Origin: a bacterium
GTDB lineage: Bacteria; Hydrogenedentota; Hydrogenedentia; Hydrogenedentiales; SLHB01
NCBI GenBank assembly: GCA_024231375.1
Contig: JAAEQP010000918.1
Span: 1 to 10,124, forward strand
DNA: 10,124 nucleotides
Reading direction: 5' to 3'
The notes below the pieces were generated by a model. The model saw only the letters and a program-made list of their open reading frames with translations, made no database searches and was not told where the DNA came from. The position numbers were made by a program, and so were the translations under genes. This document shows positions 1 through 9,137 of this stretch, piece by piece (position 1 is the stretch's first letter; each line of letters starts with the position of its first letter).

Positions 1-572
1 TCGCGGCCCTGCCCGAGACTCTTGTACAGACGCTGGGCTTCGTCGAAGCTGGATTGGCTCACGGCGCCTTCGTCGAACAAGGCCTTGACCCGGTTGAACT
101 CGCGTTCCGCCTCGGTGTAGTTGATGTCCACAATGGCCCGTTCCTTCTGGGCAATGGCGAGATTGTCGCGCATCTGGCGGGCACGGACATCCGCACCGTC
201 GAGGTCTTCTGACTTGGGTTTGGCCACGTCCACGCCGGTGATCTGGGTGCGGGCCTGTTCGATGAGGGCTTCCATACCCTTGATTTGCTGCTCGAGGGTG
301 AACAGTTCCACCTGGGCCACGACATCGCCTTTGGTGATGCGGTCGCCTTCCTCAAGCGCAATGCGTTCGAGGGTGCCCGAGACCGGCATGTCGATGAGGT
401 AGTCCTTGTCCAGCCGGGTCTTGGCGTCCTCGGCGATGTACTCGCGCACCGTGGCATGCGTGACGTGGGTCACCTCGGTGGGCACGCCGCGTCCGCGCAA
501 TCCGAGCACGGCCAGGACCGCGACGGCGGCCAACACCGCGCCGATAAGAATCCGTTTCATTGTTTGTGACAT
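1..572 (-). CDS. HlyD/MacA-type efflux periplasmic adaptor subunit, partial (N-terminal 190 residues)
   Basis: This is the N-terminal part of a membrane-fusion (periplasmic adaptor) protein; the gene continues past the left edge. Such adaptors link an inner-membrane pump (RND, or ABC of the MacB type) to an outer-membrane channel. The sequence shows a short basic N-terminus and a hydrophobic segment at about residues 8-25 (signal anchor). Next comes a half lipoyl/barrel-sandwich stretch at about 60-90 (MPVSGTLERIALEEGDRI), with the usual MPVSG and EGD turns. From about 92 to 190 an Ala/Glu/Gln/Arg-rich helix suggests the alpha-hairpin coiled coil. I chose ATG 572 because AGG lies 8 nt upstream; ATG 560 (MKRIL) is in frame but has no Shine-Dalgarno sequence. 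The pump partner is out of view, so the substrate cannot be named. Confidence 0.85.
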   Translation of the reverse strand, partial: MSQTMKRILIGAVLAAVAVLAVLGLRGRGVPTEVTHVTHATVREYIAEDAKTRLDKDYLIDMPVSGTLERIALEEGDRITKGDVVAQVELFTLEQQIKGMEALIEQARTQITGVDVAKPKSEDLDGADVRARQMRDNLAIAQKERAIVDINYTEAEREFNRVKALFDEGAVSQSSFDEAQRLYKSLGQGR

Positions 573-605
573 TGCTGCAACCTAAGTATGTGACCCAACT
601 GAACG

Positions 606-634
606 ATTGTGCCGTTGTGCGGGGGAGAATTCAA
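606..634 (-). promoter_or_regulatory. Candidate sigma70 promoter for the adaptor gene
   Basis: On the minus strand TTGAAT (629-634) is separated by 17 nt from CACAAT (606-611). Each hexamer matches consensus at 4 of 6 positions. Transcription would start near 599, giving a leader of about 27 nt that contains the AGG Shine-Dalgarno before ATG 572. The match is moderate and the call rests only on spacing and position. Confidence 0.35.
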
Positions 635-667
635 TCCACAGGTCCTAGCAGTGTGCTTCACAATTGA

Positions 668-768
668 GGGCCACTATCAAGGGCGCTTCGCAAGAAAGGG
701 GACAGACACGTCTCGCTCGAAGATTCGCTCGCTTGAGTCAGTCCCCCTTTTGCTCCGCTTTGTGGCCC
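668..768. repeat. Imperfect inverted repeat, REP/RAYT-like hairpin element
   Basis: The outer arms are GGGCCAC (668-674) and GTGGCCC (762-768). Inside, AAAGGGGACAGAC (695-707) pairs with GTCAGTCCCCCTTT (737-750) with one bulge and one mismatch. The centre holds CGAA/TTCG and further GCTCG-type partial pairings. GGGGACAGACAC / GTGTCTGTCCCC-like hairpins are, to my recollection, common around REP-associated tyrosine transposases (IS200-like) in environmental bacteria. No transposase gene is present here, so this would be a non-autonomous copy. It fills most of the gap between the sugar-transporter permease and the adaptor gene. Confidence 0.5.
692..750 (-). terminator. Possible terminator hairpin downstream of the sugar ABC operon
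   Basis: Read on the minus strand, the inner stem of the inverted repeat (AAAGGGGGACTGAC ... GTCTGTCCCCTTT) is followed by a short U-rich run (TTTCTT). It begins about 63 nt after the permease stop codon. A long G+C stem with a weak U tract could act as an intrinsic terminator, as mobile hairpins often do. The loop is long (about 29 nt) and the tail is poor, so this is tentative. Confidence 0.3.
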
Positions 769-812
769 ATTTCTCCTGAAACGACAACGATTCATCAGAT
801 TGGTGCGCATCA

Positions 813-1788
813 TCAGGCCCGGTGTTTGAAGCGGTCGATGAGCACGGCGGCGAAGATGACCAAGCCTAGCGTGACCTGTTGCCCGAAGGACTCGACCCCG
901 GTCCAGGTAAGGCCGCATTCGAGCACGGAGATAACCAGCAATCCCAACAGCGTGCCCCCGACGGAGCCTTGACCGCCGCTGAGGCTGGTGCCGCCGACCA
1001 CGACGGCGGCGATGACGCCCAACTCGAAGGCCATACCCGATTTGGCCTCGCCGGTGCCCATCTTGGACGACAGCAGGACTCCGCCCACCGCTGCCAACAG
1101 GCCGCACAGGGCATAGACCACCCACTTGACCCGGGCTACGCGGACGCCGCTAAGCCGTGCGGACTCTTCGTTCCCCCCTATCGCGCGTACGTGGCGTCCG
1201 AACCGGGTACGGTTCAGGAGGATGGCGCCGCATGTGAAGATGGCGAGCATAACGATCACGGCAATGGGAATGCCGAGTATCCGGTACCGACCGACGATGG
1301 TGTACGCGATGGGCAGCGGAGATACGGGCAGCCCATCCGTGATGATATACGCCAGACCGCGCAACGTGCTCATGAGGGCGAGGGTGGCGATGAACGGTGG
1401 AATGGCGAACCGGGTGATGACGAATCCGGCGATGCCGCCGGAAGCCATGCCGACGGCCATGGCCGCGCCCATACCGACCACTATCCAGAGCCAGACGGGA
1501 TCGCCGCCGTGCTTCACCACCAACGCGCACACCACGCTGGCCAGCGCCACCACGGACCCCACGGACAGGTCGATGCCACCCGTGAGGATAACGAAGGTCA
1601 TGCCGACCGACAGCACGCCGTAGACGGCGGATCGGTTGAAGATATTCACCAGGCTGCCGGGAGACAGGAAGGAGTTTTCGCCTTGCCAACGCGCGACGCA
1701 TTCGAAGACGATGAACTCCATAGCGAGAGCGGCGATGAGGAACGTATACGCGCCGAAGAGGTTCTTCAGCCGCGCTGCCGCCGGAGCG

Positions 1789-1799
<11 letters not shown>
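813..1799 (-). CDS. Ribose-type (CUT2) sugar ABC transporter permease
   Basis: Inner-membrane permease of the RbsC/MglC/YtfT family (BPD_transp_2), which forms the channel for a sugar or polyol delivered by a periplasmic binding protein. The 328 residues match the family's usual length of about 320-340. There are many hydrophobic segments, at roughly 15-35, 58-73, 82-96, 102-128, 132-152, 176-195, 226-245, 260-270, 281-298 and 308-321. Family hallmarks are TGGIDLSVGSVVAL (73-86), the cytoplasmic TRFGRHVRAIGGNEESARLSG segment near 198-218 (ATPase contact, G-N-x-x-x-A type) and ELGVIAAVVVGGTSLSGGQG (259-278). Its ATG lies inside the end of the ATPase gene (11-bp overlap). The nearest Shine-Dalgarno-like GGGAG is 12 nt upstream, so translational coupling is likely. 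It is the last gene of a three-gene operon. Motifs do not give the substrate. Confidence 0.93.
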
Positions 1800-3293
<1,494 letters not shown>

Positions 3294-3297
<4 letters not shown>

Positions 3298-4229
3298 GAG
3301 TTCTGATCCTTCTGGAGACTTTCCTTGTCGATAATGCCGACTTCGACCGGCACCACCGCCGGCACCTCTTCGCCCGCGAAATGCGCTGCAATGATCTCAA
3401 CTGCTTTGCGACCGATGGCGCGGGGATATTGGACCGTGTCGGCCTTGAGGGCGGTGCCGCGAAGAATGGCGTCTCGCGCTTCGGGCGTGCCGTCGTATCC
3501 GACGATGATGATCGTATCCGCCAACCCGGCCTCTTCGGCCGCGGCGAGCGCGCCCAGCGCCGAATCGTCGTTGATGCCGAAGATGGCGTTCAAATCCGGT
3601 CGGGCCTGAAGCAGGTCTTGCGAGGCGGTAAGGGCCTTGCCGCGCTGTCCGCTACCGGGGGCCTTGGCGACAATCTCGATGTCGGGAAACGCCGCCAGCG
3701 CTTCCTCGAACCCGCGCACGCGTTCCTGCACCGAAGCCACTTCAGGATTGTCGATGATGGCCACCGTACCCTTGCCTTCGAGCAAGGCGGCGAGGCGCTT
3801 GCCGATGACGCGGCCGCCTTCCACGTTGTCCGAAGCGATATGCGACACCACGTCGGCGCCATGAGCGGCAATGTCGACCGTGAACACGGGGATGCCTTTG
3901 GCGCGGGCATCCGCGATGACGGGCGTCATGCCTGCCGAGTCGGAGGGCGACACCACCAGCGCATCCATACCCTTCACGATGAAGGTGTCGAGTTGCTCGA
4001 TCTGCCTGGCTCCGTCGAACTCGCAATACTGAATCATGAGATCGAGTCCGCGGTTCTCGGCTTCCTTGGCCATTTCGTCGGCCAGGTCCTGGTAGAAGAC
4101 GTGGCCCTTGGTCAGCAGAGACGCGCCGATCCGCTTCTGGGCGGGGCCGTCGTCGGTTCCTGACGGTCCGCATCCGGTCAAAGCCACTAGACATACCAAC
4201 CCAAATGCACACATGCGCCACGATTTCAT
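3294..4229 (-). CDS. Ribose-type sugar ABC transporter substrate-binding lipoprotein
   Basis: Periplasmic-binding-protein family (Peripla_BP_4, RbsB-like), 311 residues, probably membrane-anchored. The N-terminus is a lipoprotein signal: basic MKSWR, a hydrophobic core and lipobox LTGC with Cys20. The mature protein starts its first domain at KRIGASLLTKGHVFYQDLADE. It continues with MDALVVSPSDSAGMTPVI (pentose/hexose-binder type), SHIASDNVEGGRVIGKRLA, IFGINDDSALGALAA and IIIVGYDGTPEA, all typical of RbsB-like binders. ATG 4229 is preceded by AGGAGGG (4237-4243) with a 7-nt spacer, a very strong ribosome site. An in-frame ATG at 4295 would put 22 non-signal residues ahead of the signal peptide and start upstream of the predicted promoter. 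First gene of the operon, matching the usual excess of binding protein. The ligand is not determinable by eye; ribose, other pentoses, inositol or galactose-type sugars are all possible. Confidence 0.93.
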
Positions 4230-4257
4230 TGCGGTTCCCTCCTGTGGAATACCGCCT

Positions 4258-4287
4258 ATGCTACTGAGATCCGGCCCGTATTGGCAA
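4258..4287 (-). promoter_or_regulatory. Promoter of the sugar ABC operon
   Basis: Minus-strand TTGCCA (4282-4287; 5 of 6 matches to the -35 consensus), an 18-nt spacer and TAGCAT (4258-4263; 4 of 6). Transcription would start near 4251, leaving a leader of about 22 nt that holds the AGGAGGG ribosome site. I see no clear operator overlapping it. Confidence 0.55.
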
Positions 4288-4306
4288 ATGGACACGCACG
4301 CCCCGG

Positions 4307-4335
4307 TTGACCGTCCACCTGCCCGGTGTTAGCAT
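4307..4335 (+). promoter_or_regulatory. Promoter of the glycosyltransferase gene
   Basis: Plus-strand TTGACC (4307-4312; 5 of 6), a 17-nt spacer and TAGCAT (4330-4335; 4 of 6). The expected start site is near 4342, upstream of GAGG (4352-4355) and ATG 4365. It is divergent from the sugar-operon promoter and carries the same -10 hexamer. The position argues against the in-frame GTG at 4326 as the start codon, because that GTG would lie upstream of the transcript start. Confidence 0.55.
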
Positions 4336-4364
4336 CGCGACGGACAACTGCGAGGCACTCGTCC

Positions 4365-6083
4365 ATGAATGTACTGATGTTGGGCATGCAATTTGGGCGT
4401 GCGGGGTCCGGGATGGGCGAATACCGGTCCGCGCGCGGCCATGACCTGCGGTTCCTTGGCGTGGAAGGCGACGTCGACTACACCTTCACGCCCCGGGAAA
4501 CCGCTGCGGACGTCATCGCCCGGATTTCGGTGGAATGGCCCGTGGATGCGTTGGTGTGCTGGTATCCCGAGTTGTTTCCGCCCCCGCTCGATGTCGAGCA
4601 TTTGCCGGTCAAGACCGTGGCGGTCGTGTCCGATTGGAACGTGTATCCCGCGCAATTGGAGCACAACCTTGCCCGGTACGACGTGGTTCTAACCGACGAG
4701 CTGGGGTCGCAAACCCTTCGGCTAGATGGCGCCACGCCACAGTACCTGTTTCCCCTGTACTCGCAGGAATCCCGCATCCATCGTTCGCACGACGTGCCAC
4801 GCGACATCGACATTCTGTTCCTCGGCAACCTGAACCACGCGGTGCATGTTCAGCGGGGCCGAATGCTGGAGCAGGTGGCTGCATTGTCGGACCGGTACCG
4901 GGTCGTGATCGACTCGGATTTTTCAAAAGACGACTATGCCCGCATGCTGAGCCGCGCGAAGATCGTGTTCAACCATTCCATCCGGCGCGAGATGAACCTG
5001 CGCTGTTTCGAGGCGCCCGCCTGCGGGGCGCTGCTGTTCCTGGAGGAATCGAACCTTGAGGTACGCGACTATCTGGTAGATCGTGAGCATGTTGTGCTGT
5101 ACCGTCCCGAGACCTTGGTGCCCTTACTTGAGCAGTACCTGGGAAGCACGGACGAGACCGATGCCATTGCCGAAGCGGGACGCGAGCGCGTCGCCGGACT
5201 GGCTATGGAACGGCGGCTAGACGACCTGTTCGACTGGATCGAGATGCAACCCAAGAGTGAGCGCGCGTTTCACGACGAGCCGGAGCCGGTCCGCCTGTTT
5301 CACACGTTCCTGATGTACGCGTCGGCCTTGCCGGATGGGCAGCGGGAGGCGGCTGGGCAGATGCTGGAAGAGGCAGTCGCCATGTTCCCAGAGCACTCGG
5401 AGTCCATGGCCGCGGCGGGCTGTGCCGCGTTGGAGGAAGCGGGGGCGCTCGCCGGTGACGAAAGGAAACGCCGCGCAAACGAAGCCTTGCGTATGCTGGG
5501 GAGTGCCGCTGCGAATGCGCCCGAGGCGATTCCGCTCTGGCTGAACCTGGCGTTCGCGTGTGAACTGGCCGAGGCCCGCGAACCGGCCATCAGGTTTCTG
5601 GAAAAGGCGCTTGGTGCTTCGGAGCGTACTCACGGGAATCTCCTCATGGGTGCACTTTCGGACCCGTACCTGCACGCTTGGCGTTGGGCCTTCGCGGTGG
5701 GAGAGACCAAACCGGAGCATCTGTGGGCGTGGGCCTCTGTCCGGTTGGCACGGTTGCATCTCGCGCAAGGAGAGGCCGGGGAGGCCCGTGAGTATGCCCT
5801 GCACGCGATGGACTTGAACGGCGAGATCGCGGACGCCTACCACATGGCGGCGCTGGCGGAAGAGGCGCTGGACAACACCGAAGGCGCTGCGGCATTGCTT
5901 GAGCAAGGGCTCGTCAAGACGGCGTTCGACGGGCCTTACCGGACGGACCTGGTTCGGCTGCTCCATGCCACGGGCAGGGCGAAGGAGGCCCGGCAGCTCG
6001 CGGAGGACACGGCCCGACTCTTCGACGCCTGTCCGCGTGAAGCGGACACGGCTGCCCGGTTCCGCGAGCTGGCGGCGGATTGA
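4365..6083 (+). CDS. CgeB-like glycosyltransferase with C-terminal TPR region
   Basis: A 572-residue, probably cytoplasmic protein with two parts. Residues 1-290 resemble GT-B glycosyltransferases of the CgeB/DUF3880 type: a Rossmann-like start MNVLMLGMQF, then TVAVVSDWNVYP (84-95), DIDILFLGNLNHAVHVQRG (147-165) and the Glyco_trans_1_2-type core AKIVFNHSIRREMNLRCFEAPACGALL (198-224). The EMNLRCFEAPACG stretch is the expected sugar-nucleotide-binding region; LEVRDYLVDREHVVLYR follows. Residues about 310-572 are Ala/Leu/Glu-rich helical pairs of TPR type, clearest at 402-419, 455-487, 489-523 and 525-553. Similar GT-TPR proteins glycosylate proteins or surface polymers, but acceptor and donor cannot be named. 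The start is supported by GAGG 9 nt upstream and the promoter position. There is no signal peptide. The gene ends 7 bp from the convergent glycoside-hydrolase gene. Confidence 0.8.
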   Translation: MNVLMLGMQFGRAGSGMGEYRSARGHDLRFLGVEGDVDYTFTPRETAADVIARISVEWPVDALVCWYPELFPPPLDVEHLPVKTVAVVSDWNVYPAQLEHNLARYDVVLTDELGSQTLRLDGATPQYLFPLYSQESRIHRSHDVPRDIDILFLGNLNHAVHVQRGRMLEQVAALSDRYRVVIDSDFSKDDYARMLSRAKIVFNHSIRREMNLRCFEAPACGALLFLEESNLEVRDYLVDREHVVLYRPETLVPLLEQYLGSTDETDAIAEAGRERVAGLAMERRLDDLFDWIEMQPKSERAFHDEPEPVRLFHTFLMYASALPDGQREAAGQMLEEAVAMFPEHSESMAAAGCAALEEAGALAGDERKRRANEALRMLGSAAANAPEAIPLWLNLAFACELAEAREPAIRFLEKALGASERTHGNLLMGALSDPYLHAWRWAFAVGETKPEHLWAWASVRLARLHLAQGEAGEAREYALHAMDLNGEIADAYHMAALAEEALDNTEGAAALLEQGLVKTAFDGPYRTDLVRLLHATGRAKEARQLAEDTARLFDACPREADTAARFRELAAD

Positions 6084-6090
6084 ACGTCCC

Positions 6091-8979
6091 CTACGGCACC
6101 GGCAGAGCGGTCAACGATGCCACACGCCACCCACCCTCTTCCTGGATGAGAGTCGCCGAGAAGGCGTAGGGTCCGGGCCCGAAGGCAAACGATGCCAATT
6201 CCCACGTGCCGAAGAACGTCACGACACCGTCGCCTGTGAATGCCTTGTCGGGTTTCAAGACGGACTTGGCGGCTGGACCCCACAGCATGGCAGTGTTGAG
6301 CATGGTAATGAGGTAGTCGCCGCGCTCGAACAGGAAGTCTTCCCCGTTAGGCGTTGTTGCGACGAAGCACCCCGGTCCCGAGAACACGGTGTCTACGAGA
6401 GGGGCAGTCTTGGATGTTCGCAGGGCGTCGGCCCATTGTCCAACGACCGCCAGCGCGTCCTGCATCGGCGCGGTCTCGGCGCTGGTATCCTTGAGCAGCG
6501 TGAGCGTCAGAAGCCGCCATGCCCCTTCCGGTCCGTCCTGAATGGCCGTAAACGTTGCTGTGCGCGGACCGCCGGCGTCGGTAAGGAAGAACCCCACTGC
6601 GTAACGTCCCGAGATCCGAAACGCATGATCGACAAGTGTGCCGTTGGAAGGTAGCCCAAACGCCGTGGCTCGACCGGGGTCGTCGGCCAGTTCTTGCCTG
6701 GTTGTGGTCATCGGTGCATCGTTCACGGTGGTTGCCAGGGAGCCGCGCGGACTGAACAGTTGCCACAGGGTCTCGGGATTCTCGCCCAGTGTCTGGATCA
6801 CCGATTCGAGCAGGGCGTCCACGGTGGAAGCCGTGGCGAGCTTGGCTGGGGGCGGGGAATGAAGATACGTGCGCAATGCGTCGCGCGCGTCGCCTGCCAC
6901 GACAAGGTACGTGATGCCGCGGGATGCGCACGTGGGCGCGGCGACGGCATTGCCCCAACGGTCGAAGCAGGCAACGCCGTCCGGGATGGGTTGCTGCAAA
7001 TCGATGGGGTCGTGTCCGTCGGCGATGAGCGCGACGACGGTAGACGGCCCCGCCGCAAACGGCCGGTCGCCGGCGTGTTCGAAGACGTGGGCGCTCATGT
7101 CATGCACGGGTACAAGACGCCCGGCGTAGTCGGCTCCGTCGACGAAGTGCGCCAAAGCGGCCACGCTTGCGTGCATGGGGGGTAGGAGAGGACCGGGCTC
7201 GGTGAGCATGTGCGATTGCTGGCCGTGCCGGTGGGAGTTGTGGATCGAGTAGGCGATGAATTGCTCCACGCCGGCCGCGATGCTGCTGAGGAACATTCTG
7301 GGGTACTGGTCGGCGGCACGGGACCAGTCGCCCTTGAGACGCGTGTCCGTGCAGGACAGGAAGGACCCGTGGAAAACGGCTACGTCCGGACCGCCTTCGG
7401 TGAACGACAGGGGCTTTGGATCGCCGTACTTGGCCTGCTCCGCGCTCAGCCGCGCGGCCACTTGCGCGATCTGGTCGTTGGGGCCGGCGTGGAGCGACGG
7501 ATCGTAGCGGTGGAAGGATAGGACGTCGTAGTAGGGGTATGCGCCCATGGAGAGAATGGCTTGGTCCCACGCGGCGGGATAGGTGTCGATGCCCACGATG
7601 GTGCAGGCCGGATTGGTCGCCTTGGCCTCTTCGTAGGCGGTCTTCAGCAACTCCACGTAGAACTGGGGCGTACCGCGGTAGAAGAATCGCATCATGTCCC
7701 ACGGTTCGTTCCAAACTTCCCACGTGTCGATGCGGCCCTTGTAGTGCCCGACGACCTGGCGAACGTAGTTGCGCCAGTTGTCGATGTTCTTGGGCGCCGT
7801 GTAGATTTCCCAGTAGCCCTCCTTGTCCGTGCCCGATTCCCACTTGGGCGACCCGTCCAGCAACCCCATAACCGAGAAACCGTGATCGCGGGCGAGGTCG
7901 AGGCGGTCGTCCATCCAAACCCATTGGCCAGGCTCGCGTTCCGCGATGCCCCATTTGGTTCCTGTGTCCGCATCGTGGATGCGGCACCACTTGTACCCCA
8001 GCTTCTCCGCCACCGCGAGGTCGGGTTCCCGCAGCCCGACATGTACGCCGAACCACGATTCGGGAAGGGGGCCGGGTACGGGCTCGCGCACACGCATCAA
8101 AACCGTGTCGGCAGTCGCCGAACAGACCTGTCCTTCCGCGTTCACGACTTCCGCCTCGACACGCATCCCGCCGTACGGCCTGGCCGCGTCGCATGACACG
8201 TCGATCGTGTCCTCCCAGACGCCGGTGGCGTCCAGGGCAACGGCCGGCAAGTCTTCCGAGGCGCCCAAGGTGTTCACGAGGCGCATGCGGAGGAAGGAGC
8301 CCGGCGATGTAGACCCCGCGACGGACGCACGTACGCGCAACGGCGCGTCGCCCACGACTACGCCCCAATCCGCCTCAGGCGTGAGGACCACACTGTTGGG
8401 CCGCTTCACAGGCTCCCAGGCGCCTCTCTCTATCGCGCCGAACCACAGCCCATCCAGCCACATGGACCCATTGCCGGAAGCACTGAGGCTGATGTAATAC
8501 GCCACTTTGGGAACCGATCCCTCGAGACGCAGAAGCTGCCACTCGGCGGTAGCAGTGAAATCCTCTTCGAAGAGGGCGTTGCTCCGCGTGTTGTCGAACA
8601 CACCCAGGTGGATCTTCGATCCGGCGGGTTCCGACCGCGCCCAGATGGCCACGCCCGCGTCGTGCGCCGCATCCGCTACCCGCGCGGGCGACATCAACTC
8701 CACCCCCCCGCCATCGCCCATCTTCAGGCGTAGCGCGCCCGGACCAAGCGGGCCCGGTTCCACATCGGCTATCCATTCGTACCCGTTGCCTTTGACCGAC
8801 CAGCCTCCGGGCACCCCCGCACCCAGCCGGCACGTGGGGAGCTCGTTCAGGACTTTCGCTGGTGTCGGCGTGTCTGCCGTCACGGGCGCGTCGGCGCTCC
8901 TCTCGCCTCCGCACCCTACCGACAGCACGCACAGCAGCCCAGTGAAGACCATCGCAAACCTGGGTAACACTCTGGACAT
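6091..8979 (-). CDS. Large exported clan GH-A-like glycoside hydrolase with CBM-like and tandem NTF2-like regions
   Basis: A 962-residue exported protein. The signal has a hydrophobic core (8-22) ending SVGC-GG; Cys23 may be lipidated although Ser sits at -3 where Leu is usual. Residues about 55-185 look like a beta-sandwich carbohydrate-binding module: TATAEWQLLRLEG and a late SGNGSMWLDGLWFG. Residues 195-300 are another beta-rich domain. Residues 305-615 resemble a GH39/GH5-like TIM barrel: WCRIHDADTGTKWG, RIDTWEVWNEPWD with E425 as the probable acid/base, VLSFHRYD (487-493) and LSFTEGG with E528 as the probable nucleophile. Residues about 719-830 and 837-962 look like two NTF2/SnoaL-like domains, each with an F-S-x-x-G...ATT segment and ending W-R-[LV]-x-x-L-T. 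ATG 8979 follows GGGGGAGAGG with a 5-nt gap; the 126 residues upstream in frame are out-of-frame tetR sequence and intergenic DNA. The glycan substrate is unknown. Confidence 0.78.
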   Translation of the reverse strand: MSRVLPRFAMVFTGLLCVLSVGCGGERSADAPVTADTPTPAKVLNELPTCRLGAGVPGGWSVKGNGYEWIADVEPGPLGPGALRLKMGDGGGVELMSPARVADAAHDAGVAIWARSEPAGSKIHLGVFDNTRSNALFEEDFTATAEWQLLRLEGSVPKVAYYISLSASGNGSMWLDGLWFGAIERGAWEPVKRPNSVVLTPEADWGVVVGDAPLRVRASVAGSTSPGSFLRMRLVNTLGASEDLPAVALDATGVWEDTIDVSCDAARPYGGMRVEAEVVNAEGQVCSATADTVLMRVREPVPGPLPESWFGVHVGLREPDLAVAEKLGYKWCRIHDADTGTKWGIAEREPGQWVWMDDRLDLARDHGFSVMGLLDGSPKWESGTDKEGYWEIYTAPKNIDNWRNYVRQVVGHYKGRIDTWEVWNEPWDMMRFFYRGTPQFYVELLKTAYEEAKATNPACTIVGIDTYPAAWDQAILSMGAYPYYDVLSFHRYDPSLHAGPNDQIAQVAARLSAEQAKYGDPKPLSFTEGGPDVAVFHGSFLSCTDTRLKGDWSRAADQYPRMFLSSIAAGVEQFIAYSIHNSHRHGQQSHMLTEPGPLLPPMHASVAALAHFVDGADYAGRLVPVHDMSAHVFEHAGDRPFAAGPSTVVALIADGHDPIDLQQPIPDGVACFDRWGNAVAAPTCASRGITYLVVAGDARDALRTYLHSPPPAKLATASTVDALLESVIQTLGENPETLWQLFSPRGSLATTVNDAPMTTTRQELADDPGRATAFGLPSNGTLVDHAFRISGRYAVGFFLTDAGGPRTATFTAIQDGPEGAWRLLTLTLLKDTSAETAPMQDALAVVGQWADALRTSKTAPLVDTVFSGPGCFVATTPNGEDFLFERGDYLITMLNTAMLWGPAAKSVLKPDKAFTGDGVVTFFGTWELASFAFGPGPYAFSATLIQEEGGWRVASLTALPVP

Positions 8980-9070
8980 AGCTGCCTCTCCCCCGCTGTG
9001 TGCTGGTGTGGTTCGTATCGAAGATTGGAAACGCGTGGCGCGAGAAGAACTTCCCTCCTCGCAGGTCAGT

Positions 9071-9087
9071 CCTGACGCATCGTCAGG
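9071..9087. promoter_or_regulatory. Candidate TetR operator upstream of the glycoside-hydrolase gene
   Basis: CCTGACGCATCGTCAGG is a perfect inverted repeat with 7-bp arms and a 3-nt centre. Its core TGACG-N3-CGTCA (9073-9085) is the same as the palindrome inside the tetR promoter. It lies about 90 bp upstream of the hydrolase start codon and 51 bp past the tetR stop. No U-run follows on either strand, so it is a poor terminator, and operator is the better reading. I could not find a convincing -35/-10 pair next to it. A smaller repeat, TTCGTATCGAA (9012-9022), lies closer to the start codon and may be chance. Confidence 0.5.
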
Positions 9088-9102
9088 CACAAGAACCCTT
9101 GG

Positions 9103-9124
9103 AAAAACCGACGTGTCCGTCTGG
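9103..9124 (-). terminator. Weak candidate intrinsic terminator after tetR
   Basis: On the minus strand CCAGACG-GACA-CGTCGG forms a 6-bp stem with one bulged A and a 4-nt loop, followed at once by five T residues (9103-9107). It begins 13 nt downstream of the tetR stop codon. If real, it separates tetR from the hydrolase gene and implies that the hydrolase has its own promoter near the downstream operator-like palindrome. The stem is short. Confidence 0.35.
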
Positions 9125-9137
9125 GAGCGCGGCACCG

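Noticed and set aside
585..590. CATACT on the minus strand as a -10 box for the adaptor gene.
   Set aside because: It would start the transcript downstream of the Shine-Dalgarno and has no good -35 at 16-18 nt. The TTGAAT/CACAAT pair fits better.
3381..4163. A 260-residue plus-strand open frame.
   Set aside because: It is antisense to the binding-protein gene, which has a lipobox, conserved motifs and a strong ribosome site.
5217..5966. A 249-residue minus-strand open frame.
   Set aside because: It is antisense to the TPR half of the glycosyltransferase and lacks recognisable motifs.
9071..9087. The CCTGACG/CGTCAGG palindrome as an intrinsic terminator.
   Set aside because: There is no T-run on either side. 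Its core matches the palindrome in the tetR promoter, so an operator explains it better.
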